Source of the DNA: Streptomyces galbus
Lineage (GTDB): Bacteria > Actinomycetota > Actinomycetes > Streptomycetales > Streptomycetaceae
Assembly: GCF_005280195.1 (NCBI RefSeq)
Contig: NZ_SZPR01000018.1
Location: 1-64,000, forward strand
Reading direction: 5' to 3'
DNA: 64,000 bases
The notes beneath the pieces are model-generated. The model saw only the letters and a program-made list of their open reading frames with translations. It made no database searches and had not been told where the DNA came from. Within the stretch, counting starts at the first letter, position 1; each line of letters opens with the position of its first letter. Shown here one piece after another: positions 27,686-35,338 of this stretch. Both the position numbers and the translations under genes were made by a program.

Positions 27686-27715
27686 TTGCTGCGGACGCCC
27701 GACACGCCATAGAGT
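27686..27715 (+). promoter_or_regulatory. Promoter of the parA-scpAB operon
   Basis: TTGCTG (27686-27691) and TAGAGT (27710-27715) are separated by 18 bases, a good sigma-HrdB-type promoter. It gives a leader of about 65 bases that carries the perfect ribosome-binding site AAGGAGGT (27770-27777). Confidence 0.6.
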
Positions 27716-27787
27716 CGCCAACCGTCGGCATGGTGCCACGCTGACCTGTCTAGAAGTTTCCTGGTCACCAAGGAGGTAAGACGACTT

Positions 27788-28966
27788 GTGAATGAGTCGA
27801 CATTTTCTCCCGGGGGTGGTCAACCAGGAATGCCTGCACGGGACCAGGGTCCCGCGGGCTTCGAGGCTGTCGGCTCCGTCGCTGTCCGAACCTTCGCAGC
27901 CCACCAGAGCCAGAACAGCCCCCACACGGCTCTGTCAGCACCCCAGAGCATGGACGGTCATCACGTGAACGCCATGGCCGGCGACGGAAGTGGCGCGCCC
28001 CGCAACCACTTCGCCGACTACGACGAACTGCCCGAAGGGCACTTCTACGACCCCGACGCCGAGTACGAGCCGGACCCGGAGTACGCGGCCACGCTCGCGC
28101 CCGACGCGGCCCGCCAGCGCCGTGAGCGCATCGGGCCGACCGGACGCCCGCTGCCGTACTTCCCGATCCCGGGCCCGCTGACCGACCACGGCCCCGCGAC
28201 GATCATCGCGATGTGCAACCAGAAGGGCGGCGTCGGCAAGACCACGTCGACCATCAACCTGGGTGCCGCGCTCGCGGAGTACGGCCGGCGGGTGCTGCTC
28301 GTGGACTTCGACCCGCAGGGCGCGCTGTCGGTCGGTCTCGGCGTCAACCCGATGGAGCTCGACCTCACCGTCTACAACCTGCTCATGGAGCGGGGCATGT
28401 CGGCCGACGAGGTCCTGCTGAAGACCGCGGTCCCCAACATGGACCTGCTGCCGAGCAACATCGACCTGTCGGCCGCCGAGGTCCAGCTGGTCAGCGAGGT
28501 GGCCCGGGAGTCGACGCTGCAGCGCGCGCTCAAGCCGCTGATGTCCGACTACGACTACATCGTGATCGACTGCCAGCCCTCGCTCGGCCTGCTGACGGTC
28601 AACGCGCTGACGGCCGCCCACAAGGTGATCGTGCCGCTGGAGTGCGAGTTCTTCGCCCTGCGCGGTGTCGCGCTGCTCACCGAGACCATCGAGAAGGTCC
28701 AGGAGCGGCTCAATCCGGAGCTGGAGCTCGACGGCATCCTCGCCACGATGTACGACTCGCGCACCGTGCACAGCCGCGAGGTGCTCGCGCGCGTCGTCGA
28801 GGCGTTCGACGACCACGTCTACCACACGGTCATCGGGCGCACGGTCCGCTTCCCGGAGACCACGGTCGCCGGTGAGCCGATCACCACCTACGCCTCCAAC
28901 TCCGTCGGCGCCGCCGCCTACCGCCAGCTCGCCAGGGAGGTGCTCGCCCGGTGTCACGCCGAGTGA
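27788..28966 (+). CDS. ParA/Soj-family ATPase with long N-terminal extension
   Basis: 392 residues from GTG 27788, ten bases after a perfect AAGGAGGT. The ATPase core starts near residue 137: deviant Walker A NQKGGVGKTTSTINLG (about 145-160), Walker A' DFDPQGALSVGLGVNP, Walker B YIVIDCQPSLGLLTVNAL. The first about 135 residues are a low-complexity extension rich in Ser, Gln, Asp and Glu. No ParB is adjacent; instead the operon continues into an RHH-like protein and condensin subunits, so this is the scpAB-linked ParA paralogue rather than the oriC-proximal ParA. It may help load or position the SMC complex. Confidence 0.93.
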   Translation: MNESTFSPGGGQPGMPARDQGPAGFEAVGSVAVRTFAAHQSQNSPHTALSAPQSMDGHHVNAMAGDGSGAPRNHFADYDELPEGHFYDPDAEYEPDPEYAATLAPDAARQRRERIGPTGRPLPYFPIPGPLTDHGPATIIAMCNQKGGVGKTTSTINLGAALAEYGRRVLLVDFDPQGALSVGLGVNPMELDLTVYNLLMERGMSADEVLLKTAVPNMDLLPSNIDLSAAEVQLVSEVARESTLQRALKPLMSDYDYIVIDCQPSLGLLTVNALTAAHKVIVPLECEFFALRGVALLTETIEKVQERLNPELELDGILATMYDSRTVHSREVLARVVEAFDDHVYHTVIGRTVRFPETTVAGEPITTYASNSVGAAAYRQLAREVLARCHAE

Positions 28967-29550
28967 GTCTGCCGGGGGCCGACGAACTCTTCCGCACGAC
29001 AGGGGGAACGGCGCTCCAGCCGTCCACGCCCCGGCGTCCGGGCGGGGAGGCCCGGGTGCCGGGTCCTGCCGCCGACAGTGACGCGGCCGCGTCCGCCGCG
29101 GCGGGCGGGCCGGCAGCGCCGGCCCCCGGCACCGAGGACGCCCCGCCGTCCGTGCCGGCGCAGGGCGGCGAGGGCGCGGAGCACGTCGCGGCCGACGCGG
29201 ACCCCGAGGGCGGGGAGTCCCGCAGCCGGGGCGCCGCGGACCGCTCGGGACGGCGTACGGCGGCGCAGGAAGGTTCTGCCGGGGCCGCGGACGGCGCGGC
29301 ACCGCGCAAGCGGGGACGGGCGGCGGCCCGGCGGCCCAGCGGCCGCGAGCGCCACGACGAGAAGATCACCGTGTACGTCTCCGCCGAGGAGCTGATGGAC
29401 CTCGAGCACGCCCGCCTGGTGCTCCGCGGCGAGCACGGGCTGGCCGTCGACCGCGGCCGGATCGTCCGCGAGGCGGTCGCCGTGGTCCTCGCCGACCTGG
29501 AGACCCGCGGGGACGCCAGCATCCTCGTACGACGGCTGCGCGGGCGGTAG
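28951..29550 (+). CDS. Ribbon-helix-helix-like protein between parA and scpA
   Basis: 199 residues from GTG 28951 (GGGAGGT about ten bases upstream, inside parA), or four fewer from GTG 28963 at the parA stop. Residues 1 to about 120 are Ala/Gly/Pro/Glu-rich and disordered. A basic patch (RKRGRAAARRPSGRER) follows. The last about 65 residues read EKITVYVSAEELMDLEHARL, then an Arg/Val-rich helix, IVREAVAVVLADLE, a strand-helix-helix pattern like RHH DNA-binding folds. It is embedded in the parA-scpA-scpB operon, so I infer a DNA-binding partner of ParA or condensin. I know of no characterised homologue. Confidence 0.75.
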   Translation: MSRRVSLPGADELFRTTGGTALQPSTPRRPGGEARVPGPAADSDAAASAAAGGPAAPAPGTEDAPPSVPAQGGEGAEHVAADADPEGGESRSRGAADRSGRRTAAQEGSAGAADGAAPRKRGRAAARRPSGRERHDEKITVYVSAEELMDLEHARLVLRGEHGLAVDRGRIVREAVAVVLADLETRGDASILVRRLRGR

Positions 29551-29568
29551 CGGTAGCCTGCGGGGGCG

Positions 29569-30666
29569 ATGACCTCGAACGACCCTCCCCGCGGCCCCGG
29601 TGCACCCGGCGGCCGCCGGCGTGCGCTGGGCCGGGGACCGGGGACGCGGCCCGCTCCCGGACCGGCTCCCGAGCCGGCTCCCGTACCGGCCGCGGAGCCG
29701 GCCGCGGAGCCGGCTGCGGAGCCGGTCGTGGCGCCCGCCGCCGAGCCGGTCGCCGGGCCCGTGGCGGAGCCCGTCGCCGGGCCGCAGCAGGCGGCCGGGC
29801 CGGCCGCCGCGTCCGAGGGTGCCCCCGACGAGGCACCCGAGCCCTCCGACGGCGCCCGCGACGGTGTCTTCAAGGTGCGGCTCGCCAACTTCGAGGGGCC
29901 CTTCGACCTGCTGCTCCAGCTCATCTCCAGGCACAGGCTGGACGTCACCGAGGTCGCGCTGTCCAAGGTGACCGACGAGTTCATGGCGCACATCCGGGCG
30001 ATGGGCCCGGACTGGGACCTGGACCAGACGACGGAGTTCCTGGTCGTCGCCGCGACCCTGCTCGACCTGAAGGCGGCCCGGCTGCTGCCCGCCGCCGAGG
30101 TCGAGGACGAGGGCGACCTGGCCCTGCTGGAGGCCCGCGACCTGCTCTTCGCCCGGCTGCTGCAGTACCGCGCGTACAAACGGATCGCCGACATCTTCAC
30201 CGCGCGGCTCGACGAGGAGGCCCGCCGCTGGCCGCGCACGGTCGGCCTGGAGCCGCACCTCGCCGATCTGCTGCCCGAGGTGGTCATCAAGATCGGCCCC
30301 GAGGGGTTCGCCCGGCTCGCCGTCAAGGCGATGCAGCCGAAGCCCAGGCCGCAGGTCTACGTCGACCACATCCACGCCCCGCTGGTCAGCGTGCAGGAGC
30401 AGGCCCGGGTGGTCGTCGCGCGGCTGCGCGAGCTCGGCGAGGCCAGCTTCCGCGCGCTGGTCGAGGACACCGACGACACCCTGACCGTGGTGGCCCGGTT
30501 CCTGGCGCTGCTGGAGCTGTACCGCGAGAAGGCCGTCGCCCTCGACCAGGAGACCGCCCTCGGCGACCTCCTGGTGCGCTGGACCGGCGGCGACGGGGAC
30601 GGGACACCGCGGGTGACGGACGAGTTCGACCGGCCGCCCGAGCCGCCGAAGGAGGACAAGGCATGA
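29569..30666 (+). CDS. scpA: Segregation and condensation protein A (kleisin)
   Basis: 365 residues; kleisin cores are about 250. The first about 100 residues are a Pro/Ala/Glu repeat (EPAAEPAAEPVVAPAAEPV), presumably disordered. The kleisin N-domain follows: FKVRLANFEGPFDLLLQLIS, then DVTEVALSKVTDEFMAHI and EFLVVAATLLDLKAARLLPA. The C-terminal winged helix has EASFRALVEDTDDTLTVVAR. ScpA bridges the two heads of the SMC dimer and helps to compact and separate chromosomes. ATG 29569 is used. The stop overlaps scpB (ATGA). Confidence 0.95.
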   Translation: MTSNDPPRGPGAPGGRRRALGRGPGTRPAPGPAPEPAPVPAAEPAAEPAAEPVVAPAAEPVAGPVAEPVAGPQQAAGPAAASEGAPDEAPEPSDGARDGVFKVRLANFEGPFDLLLQLISRHRLDVTEVALSKVTDEFMAHIRAMGPDWDLDQTTEFLVVAATLLDLKAARLLPAAEVEDEGDLALLEARDLLFARLLQYRAYKRIADIFTARLDEEARRWPRTVGLEPHLADLLPEVVIKIGPEGFARLAVKAMQPKPRPQVYVDHIHAPLVSVQEQARVVVARLRELGEASFRALVEDTDDTLTVVARFLALLELYREKAVALDQETALGDLLVRWTGGDGDGTPRVTDEFDRPPEPPKEDKA

Positions 30667-31325
30667 GCGGGGACACCACCGGCCCGGCCGAAGGGGCCCC
30701 GGCCGGACCGGGCACCGTCGCCGGCCTCGACCTCAAGCCGGCCCTGGAGGCCGTCCTCATGGTCGTGGACGAGCCCGCGACCGAGGAGCACCTGGCGAGG
30801 ATCCTGGAGCGGCCCCGGCGGCAGATCGCCGGCGCGCTGCGCGAACTGGCCGACGAATACACCGCGCAGGGCCGCGGCTTCGAGCTGCGGTTCGTCGCCG
30901 GCGGCTGGCGTTTCTACACCCGGGCCGCCTACGCGCCCGCCGTCGAGCGGCTGGTGCTGGACGGCCAGACCGCCCGGCTCACCCAGGCCGCGCTGGAGAC
31001 CCTCGCGGTGGTGGCGTACCGCCAGCCGGTCAGCCGCAGCAGGGTCTCGGCGGTGCGCGGGGTCAACTGCGACGGCGTGATGCGCACCCTCCTGCAGCGC
31101 GGTCTCGTCGAGGAGGCGGGCGCGGAACCCGAAACAGGTGCGATCCTGTACAGGACGACGACCTACTTCCTGGAGCGGATGGGCCTGCGCGGTCTGGACG
31201 AGCTCCCGGAACTCGCGCCCTTCCTCCCGGAGGCCGAGGCGATCGAGGCCGAGACCCAGGAAGGCGTGCCGTCGTTCGATCCGGACGCACCCGATGCGCC
31301 GGACGCCGAGGACGCAGACGACTAG
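30663..31325 (+). CDS. scpB: Segregation and condensation protein B
   Basis: 220 residues, starting at an ATG overlapping the scpA stop. Two winged-helix domains are visible: LEAVLMVVDEPATEEHLARI and ALETLAVVAYRQPVSRSRVS, with VRGVNCDGVMRTLLQRGLVE and RTTTYFLERMGLRGLDELPE being strongly conserved ScpB segments. The tail is acidic. It binds ScpA as a dimer in the SMC-ScpAB complex. Confidence 0.96.
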   Translation: MSGDTTGPAEGAPAGPGTVAGLDLKPALEAVLMVVDEPATEEHLARILERPRRQIAGALRELADEYTAQGRGFELRFVAGGWRFYTRAAYAPAVERLVLDGQTARLTQAALETLAVVAYRQPVSRSRVSAVRGVNCDGVMRTLLQRGLVEEAGAEPETGAILYRTTTYFLERMGLRGLDELPELAPFLPEAEAIEAETQEGVPSFDPDAPDAPDAEDADD

Positions 31326-31337
31326 ACGGAACATTTG

Positions 31338-32459
31338 ATGCGAAGCAGCAGCGGCAGGAACAGCAGCGGAAACAACGGCGGGAGCCGTGGTGGCAACAGC
31401 GGCGGCCGCGGCGGGAGCAGCGGCGGGCGCGGCAACTACCGCGGCGCCGGCAACGCCCGCGACGACAAGCAGGGTGGCCGGCCGAAGAAGCCGCGCCCGG
31501 AGGAGCGGCGCTACGACGTCGGCCCCGGCGCCACCCAGGACGGCCCGAAGTCGGGCCGCGGCGCCTCGGCCCGCGGCGGCGCCAAGGGCGGCCCCCGGCA
31601 GGGGCAGGGCACCGGACGCGGCCGTACCGCTCCGGCGAGTTCCCGTGAGTACGACGCCCGCGCCGAGGAGCGCAACCGCGAGCGGTACGCGGCCAAGAAG
31701 GACGTGAAGCTCCCCAAGACCTTCCCGGGTGCCGAGCAGGAGGGCGAGCGGCTGCAGAAGGTCCTCGCCCGCGCGGGCTACGGCTCCCGGCGCGCCTGCG
31801 AGGAGCTGATCGAGCAGGCCCGCGTCGAGGTCAACGGCGAGATCGTCCTGGAGCAGGGCAAGCGCGTCGACCCGGAGAAGGACGAGGTGCGCGTCGACGG
31901 ACTGACCGTCGCCACGCAGTCGTACCAGTTCTTCTCGCTGAACAAGCCGGCCGGTGTGGTCTCCACCATGGAGGACCCGGACGGGCGGCAGTGCCTCGGC
32001 GACTACGTCACCAACCGGGAGACCCGGCTCTTCCACGTGGGGCGGCTCGACACCGAGACCGAGGGCGTCATCCTGCTCACCAACCACGGCGAGCTGGCGC
32101 ACCGGCTGACCCACCCCAAGTACGGCGTGCGCAAGACCTACCTCGCGCACATCGTCGGCCCGATCCCGCGGGACCTCGGCAAGAAGCTCAAGGACGGCAT
32201 CCAGCTCGAGGACGGCTACGCGCGCGCGGACCACTTCCGGGTGGTCGAGCAGACCGGCAAGAACTACCTCGTCGAGGTCACCCTGCACGAGGGCCGCAAG
32301 CACATCGTGCGGCGGATGCTGGCCGAGGCCGGATTCCCGGTCGACAAGCTGGTGCGGGTCGCCTTCGGCCCGATCACCCTCGGCGACCAGAAGTCGGGCT
32401 GGCTGCGGCGCCTGTCGAACACCGAGGTCGGCATGCTGATGAAGGAAGTCGACCTGTAG
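31338..32459 (+). CDS. rluB: RsuA/RluB-family pseudouridine synthase
   Basis: 373 residues from ATG 31338. The first about 130 residues are Gly/Arg/Ser/Asn-rich (GGNSGGRGGSSGGRGNYRGA). An S4 domain follows (ERLQKVLARAGYGSRRACEE), then the catalytic domain with GRLDTETEGVILLTNHGELA, whose Asp is the nucleophile. It isomerises uridine in 23S rRNA (RluB type) or 16S rRNA (RsuA type). Position downstream of scpB is a conserved actinobacterial arrangement. Basic Gly-rich extensions like this one are common in actinobacterial RNA-modifying enzymes. Confidence 0.93.
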   Translation: MRSSSGRNSSGNNGGSRGGNSGGRGGSSGGRGNYRGAGNARDDKQGGRPKKPRPEERRYDVGPGATQDGPKSGRGASARGGAKGGPRQGQGTGRGRTAPASSREYDARAEERNRERYAAKKDVKLPKTFPGAEQEGERLQKVLARAGYGSRRACEELIEQARVEVNGEIVLEQGKRVDPEKDEVRVDGLTVATQSYQFFSLNKPAGVVSTMEDPDGRQCLGDYVTNRETRLFHVGRLDTETEGVILLTNHGELAHRLTHPKYGVRKTYLAHIVGPIPRDLGKKLKDGIQLEDGYARADHFRVVEQTGKNYLVEVTLHEGRKHIVRRMLAEAGFPVDKLVRVAFGPITLGDQKSGWLRRLSNTEVGMLMKEVDL

Positions 32460-32493
32460 ACATCCGCTGAACCTTCGCCTTGTGGGCGCCCCC

Positions 32494-32532
32494 CACCCCC
32501 TTTTATAGTCGGGCTGACCATAAAAGGGGGTG
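32494..32532. promoter_or_regulatory. Large palindromic operator upstream of the nrtR-like gene
   Basis: Arm CACCCCCTTTTATAGTC (32494-32510) and arm GACCATAAAAGGGGGTG (32516-32532) are inverted repeats with a single mismatched pair across 17 positions and a 5-base centre. The dyad contains a good -10, TATAGT (32503-32508), and the right arm supplies the purine-rich ribosome-binding site. Occupancy would block both transcription initiation and its start region, so it is best read as the regulator's own operator. Confidence 0.75.
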
Positions 32533-32535
32533 GCT

Positions 32536-33267
32536 GTGGTGAGCGGTGCGCTGCGGTACGACAAGTACGCCCACGAGCCCTTCGCCGTCACCGTCGACCT
32601 CGCCGTCCTGACCCTGCGCGCGGGCGCCCTGCACGTGCTGCTCGTCGAGCGGGGCCAGGAGCCCTACGCCGGCCGCTGGGCCCTGCCCGGCGGCTTCCTG
32701 CTGCCCGACGAGTCCGCCGAGAGCGCCGCCCGCCGCGAACTCGCCGAGGAGACCGGCCTCGCCGACGTCTCCGGGCTGCGCCTGGACCAACTGCGCACCT
32801 ACAGCGAGCCCGGCCGCGACCCCCGGATGCGCGTCGTGTCCGTCGCGTTCACCGCGCTGCTCCCCGACGCCCCCGAGGCGCACGGCGGCGGCGACGCGGC
32901 CCGGGCCCGCTGGGTCCCGTACGACGACGCCCGCGAGCTGGCCTTCGACCACGACCGGATCCTGGCCGACGCCCGCACCCGGATCGGCGACCGGTTGGAG
33001 AACACCCCGGCCGCCACCGCGTTCTGCCCGCCCGAGTTCACGCTCGGCGAGCTGCAGCAGGTCTACGAGGCGGTGTGGGGCACCCCCCTGGACCGCCCCA
33101 ACTTCCGGCGCAAGGTGCTCGCCGTGCCCGGTTTCGTCGCCCCCGTGCCGGGCGGCGCGCGGCTGACCGGCGGCCGCGGCAAACCGGCCGCGCTCTACCG
33201 CGCGGGACCCGCCGCGACCCTCCACCCGCCCCTCCTCCGACCGCAACGAGAAGGACGTACGACATGA
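32536..33267 (+). CDS. NrtR-like NUDIX/winged-helix transcriptional regulator
   Basis: 243 residues from GTG 32536; GTG 32530 lies inside the palindrome and GTG 32539 is also possible. The N-terminal Nudix domain is AVTVDLAVLTLRAGALHVLL with box GGFLLPDESAESAARRELAE and ETGL. The C-terminal winged helix begins ATAFCPPEFTLGELQQVYEA followed by LDRPNFRRKVL, the NrtR arrangement. NrtR proteins bind ADP-ribose and repress NAD-metabolism genes. The overlap with an ADP-ribosylglycohydrolase gene (ATGA) supports a sensor for free ADP-ribose. The large palindrome at its start suggests autoregulation. Confidence 0.88.
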   Translation: MVSGALRYDKYAHEPFAVTVDLAVLTLRAGALHVLLVERGQEPYAGRWALPGGFLLPDESAESAARRELAEETGLADVSGLRLDQLRTYSEPGRDPRMRVVSVAFTALLPDAPEAHGGGDAARARWVPYDDARELAFDHDRILADARTRIGDRLENTPAATAFCPPEFTLGELQQVYEAVWGTPLDRPNFRRKVLAVPGFVAPVPGGARLTGGRGKPAALYRAGPAATLHPPLLRPQREGRTT

Positions 33268-34289
33268 CCGACGCGACCCTCGGCGACCAGCGCGCCGCCA
33301 CGGGAACCCTGCTGGGGCTCGCCCTGGGCGACGCCCTCGGGTTCCCGACCGAGTTCAACGACGTGCCGTCGATCATCGCCAAGTGCGGCCCCTGGCGGGA
33401 GATGGAGCTGCCGGGGAAGGCGTTCGTCTCCGACGACACCCAGATGACCCTCTCGGTCGCCCGCGCGCTGCGCACCGCCATGGACCGCGGGGTGCTCGGC
33501 CCCCGAGGGCTGGAGGGGCCGCTGCGCGAGGAGTTCGTGGAGTGGTACGAGTCCCCGGACAACAACCGCGCCCCCGGGCGCACCTGCCTCACCGCGTGCT
33601 CCCTGCTCAAGGAGGAGGGCCGCGCCTGGCAGGACGCCAGCCAGATCGGCTCCAAGGGGTGCGGCGCCAACATGCGCGTGGCCCCGGTCGGCATCGTGCC
33701 CGGGCTGAGCGACGACCAGCGCGCCGGCGCCGCCCAGCTCCAGTCCGGCCTCACCCACGGCCACCCGACCGCGCTCGCCGCCTCCGACCTGACCGCGCAC
33801 GCCGTGCGGCTGCTCGCCCGGGGCACCGCGCCGGGCGGCCTCGTCGACGCCCTGCGCGGCTACGCCCGGGACAACCGCGGCCGCTACCACCACGACTGGC
33901 TCGGCGACCTGTGGACCCGGGCCCAGGACCCCACCCCCGAGCACTTCATCGGGCGCGGCTGGGACGAGTGCCTGCGCGTCCTGGACCGCCTGGAGGCGGC
34001 GCTGCGCAGCCCCGACCCCGAGGAGGACCCGTGCCGGGCCACGGGAGAGGGCTGGATCGCCGAGGAGGCGCTGGCCACCGGACTGCTGTGCTTCCTGCTC
34101 TTCCCCGACGAGCCGGTGACCGCGCTGCGCCGCGCGGCCTGCTCCTCGGGCGACTCCGACTCGATCGCCTGTCTCGCGGGCGCCTTCGCCGGCGCGTACG
34201 CCGGTGCCGCGGCCTGGCCGGCCGCGTGGGCGGACCGCATCGAGCACGGCAGCGAGCTGGTGACCCTCGGCGCCCTCTGGGACGCCTGA
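33264..34289 (+). CDS. ADP-ribosylglycohydrolase (DraG/ARH family)
   Basis: 341 residues from ATG 33264, overlapping the regulator's stop by four bases. Motifs are GLALGDALGFPTEF, SDDTQMTLSVARALR (metal-binding Asp-Asp-Thr), KGCGANMRVAPVGI and CSSGDSDSIACLAGAFAGAY (second metal site). The family removes ADP-ribose from modified proteins, DNA or small molecules using two Mg2+ ions. Together with the NrtR-like regulator it forms a two-gene ADP-ribose-responsive unit. Target and inducing condition are unknown. Confidence 0.92.
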   Translation: MTDATLGDQRAATGTLLGLALGDALGFPTEFNDVPSIIAKCGPWREMELPGKAFVSDDTQMTLSVARALRTAMDRGVLGPRGLEGPLREEFVEWYESPDNNRAPGRTCLTACSLLKEEGRAWQDASQIGSKGCGANMRVAPVGIVPGLSDDQRAGAAQLQSGLTHGHPTALAASDLTAHAVRLLARGTAPGGLVDALRGYARDNRGRYHHDWLGDLWTRAQDPTPEHFIGRGWDECLRVLDRLEAALRSPDPEEDPCRATGEGWIAEEALATGLLCFLLFPDEPVTALRRAACSSGDSDSIACLAGAFAGAYAGAAAWPAAWADRIEHGSELVTLGALWDA

Positions 34290-34316
34290 ACCGGGGGCCG
34301 CCCTCCGGCGGTGCGC

Positions 34317-34745
34317 TCAGGCCAGCTCGATGGAGTCGCCCTGGACGGTGATCCGCTCCGCCGGCAGGGGCCTGGGCGCCGGGCCGGCGACCACCGAGCC
34401 GTCGGTGATGCGGAACTCGCTCTTGTGGCAGGGGCAGTTGATGGTGCCGCCGGCGACCGTGGCCACCGTGCAGCCCTGGTGGGTGCAGATCGCCGAGAAC
34501 GCCTTGAACTCGCCCTGGGCGGGCTGGGTGACCACGACCTTGCGGTCCGCGAAGACCTTGCCGCCGCCCACCGGGATCTCGGACGTCTTCGCCAGCTCCC
34601 GGCCGCCGGAGGCGCCCGCCGACGGCGTCCCCTCGGTCGCGCCGCCGGACGAGCCGTCGCCGCCGGACCCGCCGCCGCATCCGGCGGCCAGGGCGGCCGC
34701 ACCCGTGACGAGGAGGACCGTACGGCGGGGGGCGGGGTGGGTCAT
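34317..34745 (-). CDS. Rieske [2Fe-2S] lipoprotein
   Basis: 142 residues. The N-terminus has paired arginines (RRTVLLVTGAAALAAGC) and a lipobox with Cys23, so it is a surface lipoprotein, possibly Tat-exported, which suits a prefolded iron-sulfur protein. A Gly/Ser linker follows. The Rieske fold carries CTHQGC (ligands Cys87 and His89) and CPCHKSEF (ligands Cys104 and His107), with Cys92 and Cys106 positioned for the usual disulfide. It is not next to cytochrome bc genes, so it is a stand-alone redox protein of unknown partner. Confidence 0.92.
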   Translation of the reverse strand: MTHPAPRRTVLLVTGAAALAAGCGGGSGGDGSSGGATEGTPSAGASGGRELAKTSEIPVGGGKVFADRKVVVTQPAQGEFKAFSAICTHQGCTVATVAGGTINCPCHKSEFRITDGSVVAGPAPRPLPAERITVQGDSIELA

Positions 34746-34975
34746 GTCGTCACTCCGGGGATCGGGGAGGCAGGAACAGGGCCGAACCGAGGGGCGCCCC
34801 CATCAGAGCGGACACCGTACCCGACGTAAAGGGGGCGGACGGGTGCATTCCCGCCCGAAGCGGTCGGCGGGGCCTCCGTGCCGTCTCACCGGGCGGGCGG
34901 CCCGCGCCCGGCGGCCGGCGGCTGACTAGGCTGGACGGACGCGAAGCGATCAGCACGTCAGCAAGGAGCAGCACC

Positions 34976-35338
34976 GTGGCGGTACGAGCGGTCCGGGGAG
35001 CCGTCCAGCTCGAGCGGGACGAGGCCGGGCACATGGACGAGCAGGTCGGCGCGCTGCTCACCGCGATCCTGGAGCGCAACGGCCTGACCGCCGACGACCT
35101 GATCAGCATCTGGTTCACCGCGACCCCCGACCTGCACAGCGACTTCCCGGCCGCCGCCGCCCGCAAGCTCGGCATCGTCGACGTCCCGCTGATCTGCGCC
35201 CAGGAACTCGACATCGAGGGCGCCATGCCCCGGGTCGTGCGCATCCTCGCCCACGTCGAGTCGGACCGGCCGCGCTCCGACGTCGCCCACGTCTACCTCG
35301 GCGCCGCGGCCGCCCTGCGCAAGGACATCGCCCAGTGA
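34976..35338 (+). CDS. aroH: Chorismate mutase, AroH type
   Basis: 120 residues, the normal AroH length, from GTG 34976 (AAGGAG 34963-34968). AVRAVRGAVQLERDEAGHMD and RNGLTADDLISIWFTATPDL followed by HSDFPAAAARKLGI are hallmark segments, with active-site Arg, Glu and Cys-region residues. It converts chorismate to prephenate for phenylalanine and tyrosine. Its stop overlaps the prephenate dehydrogenase start (GTGA), giving two consecutive pathway steps in one operon. TAGGCT at 34927-34932 may be its -10. Confidence 0.95.
   Translation: MAVRAVRGAVQLERDEAGHMDEQVGALLTAILERNGLTADDLISIWFTATPDLHSDFPAAAARKLGIVDVPLICAQELDIEGAMPRVVRILAHVESDRPRSDVAHVYLGAAAALRKDIAQ

Noticed and set aside
27443..27925. 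Minus-strand frame overlapping the start of parA
   Set aside because: It lacks a ribosome-binding site, overlaps the parA promoter and a terminator, and shows no protein pattern.
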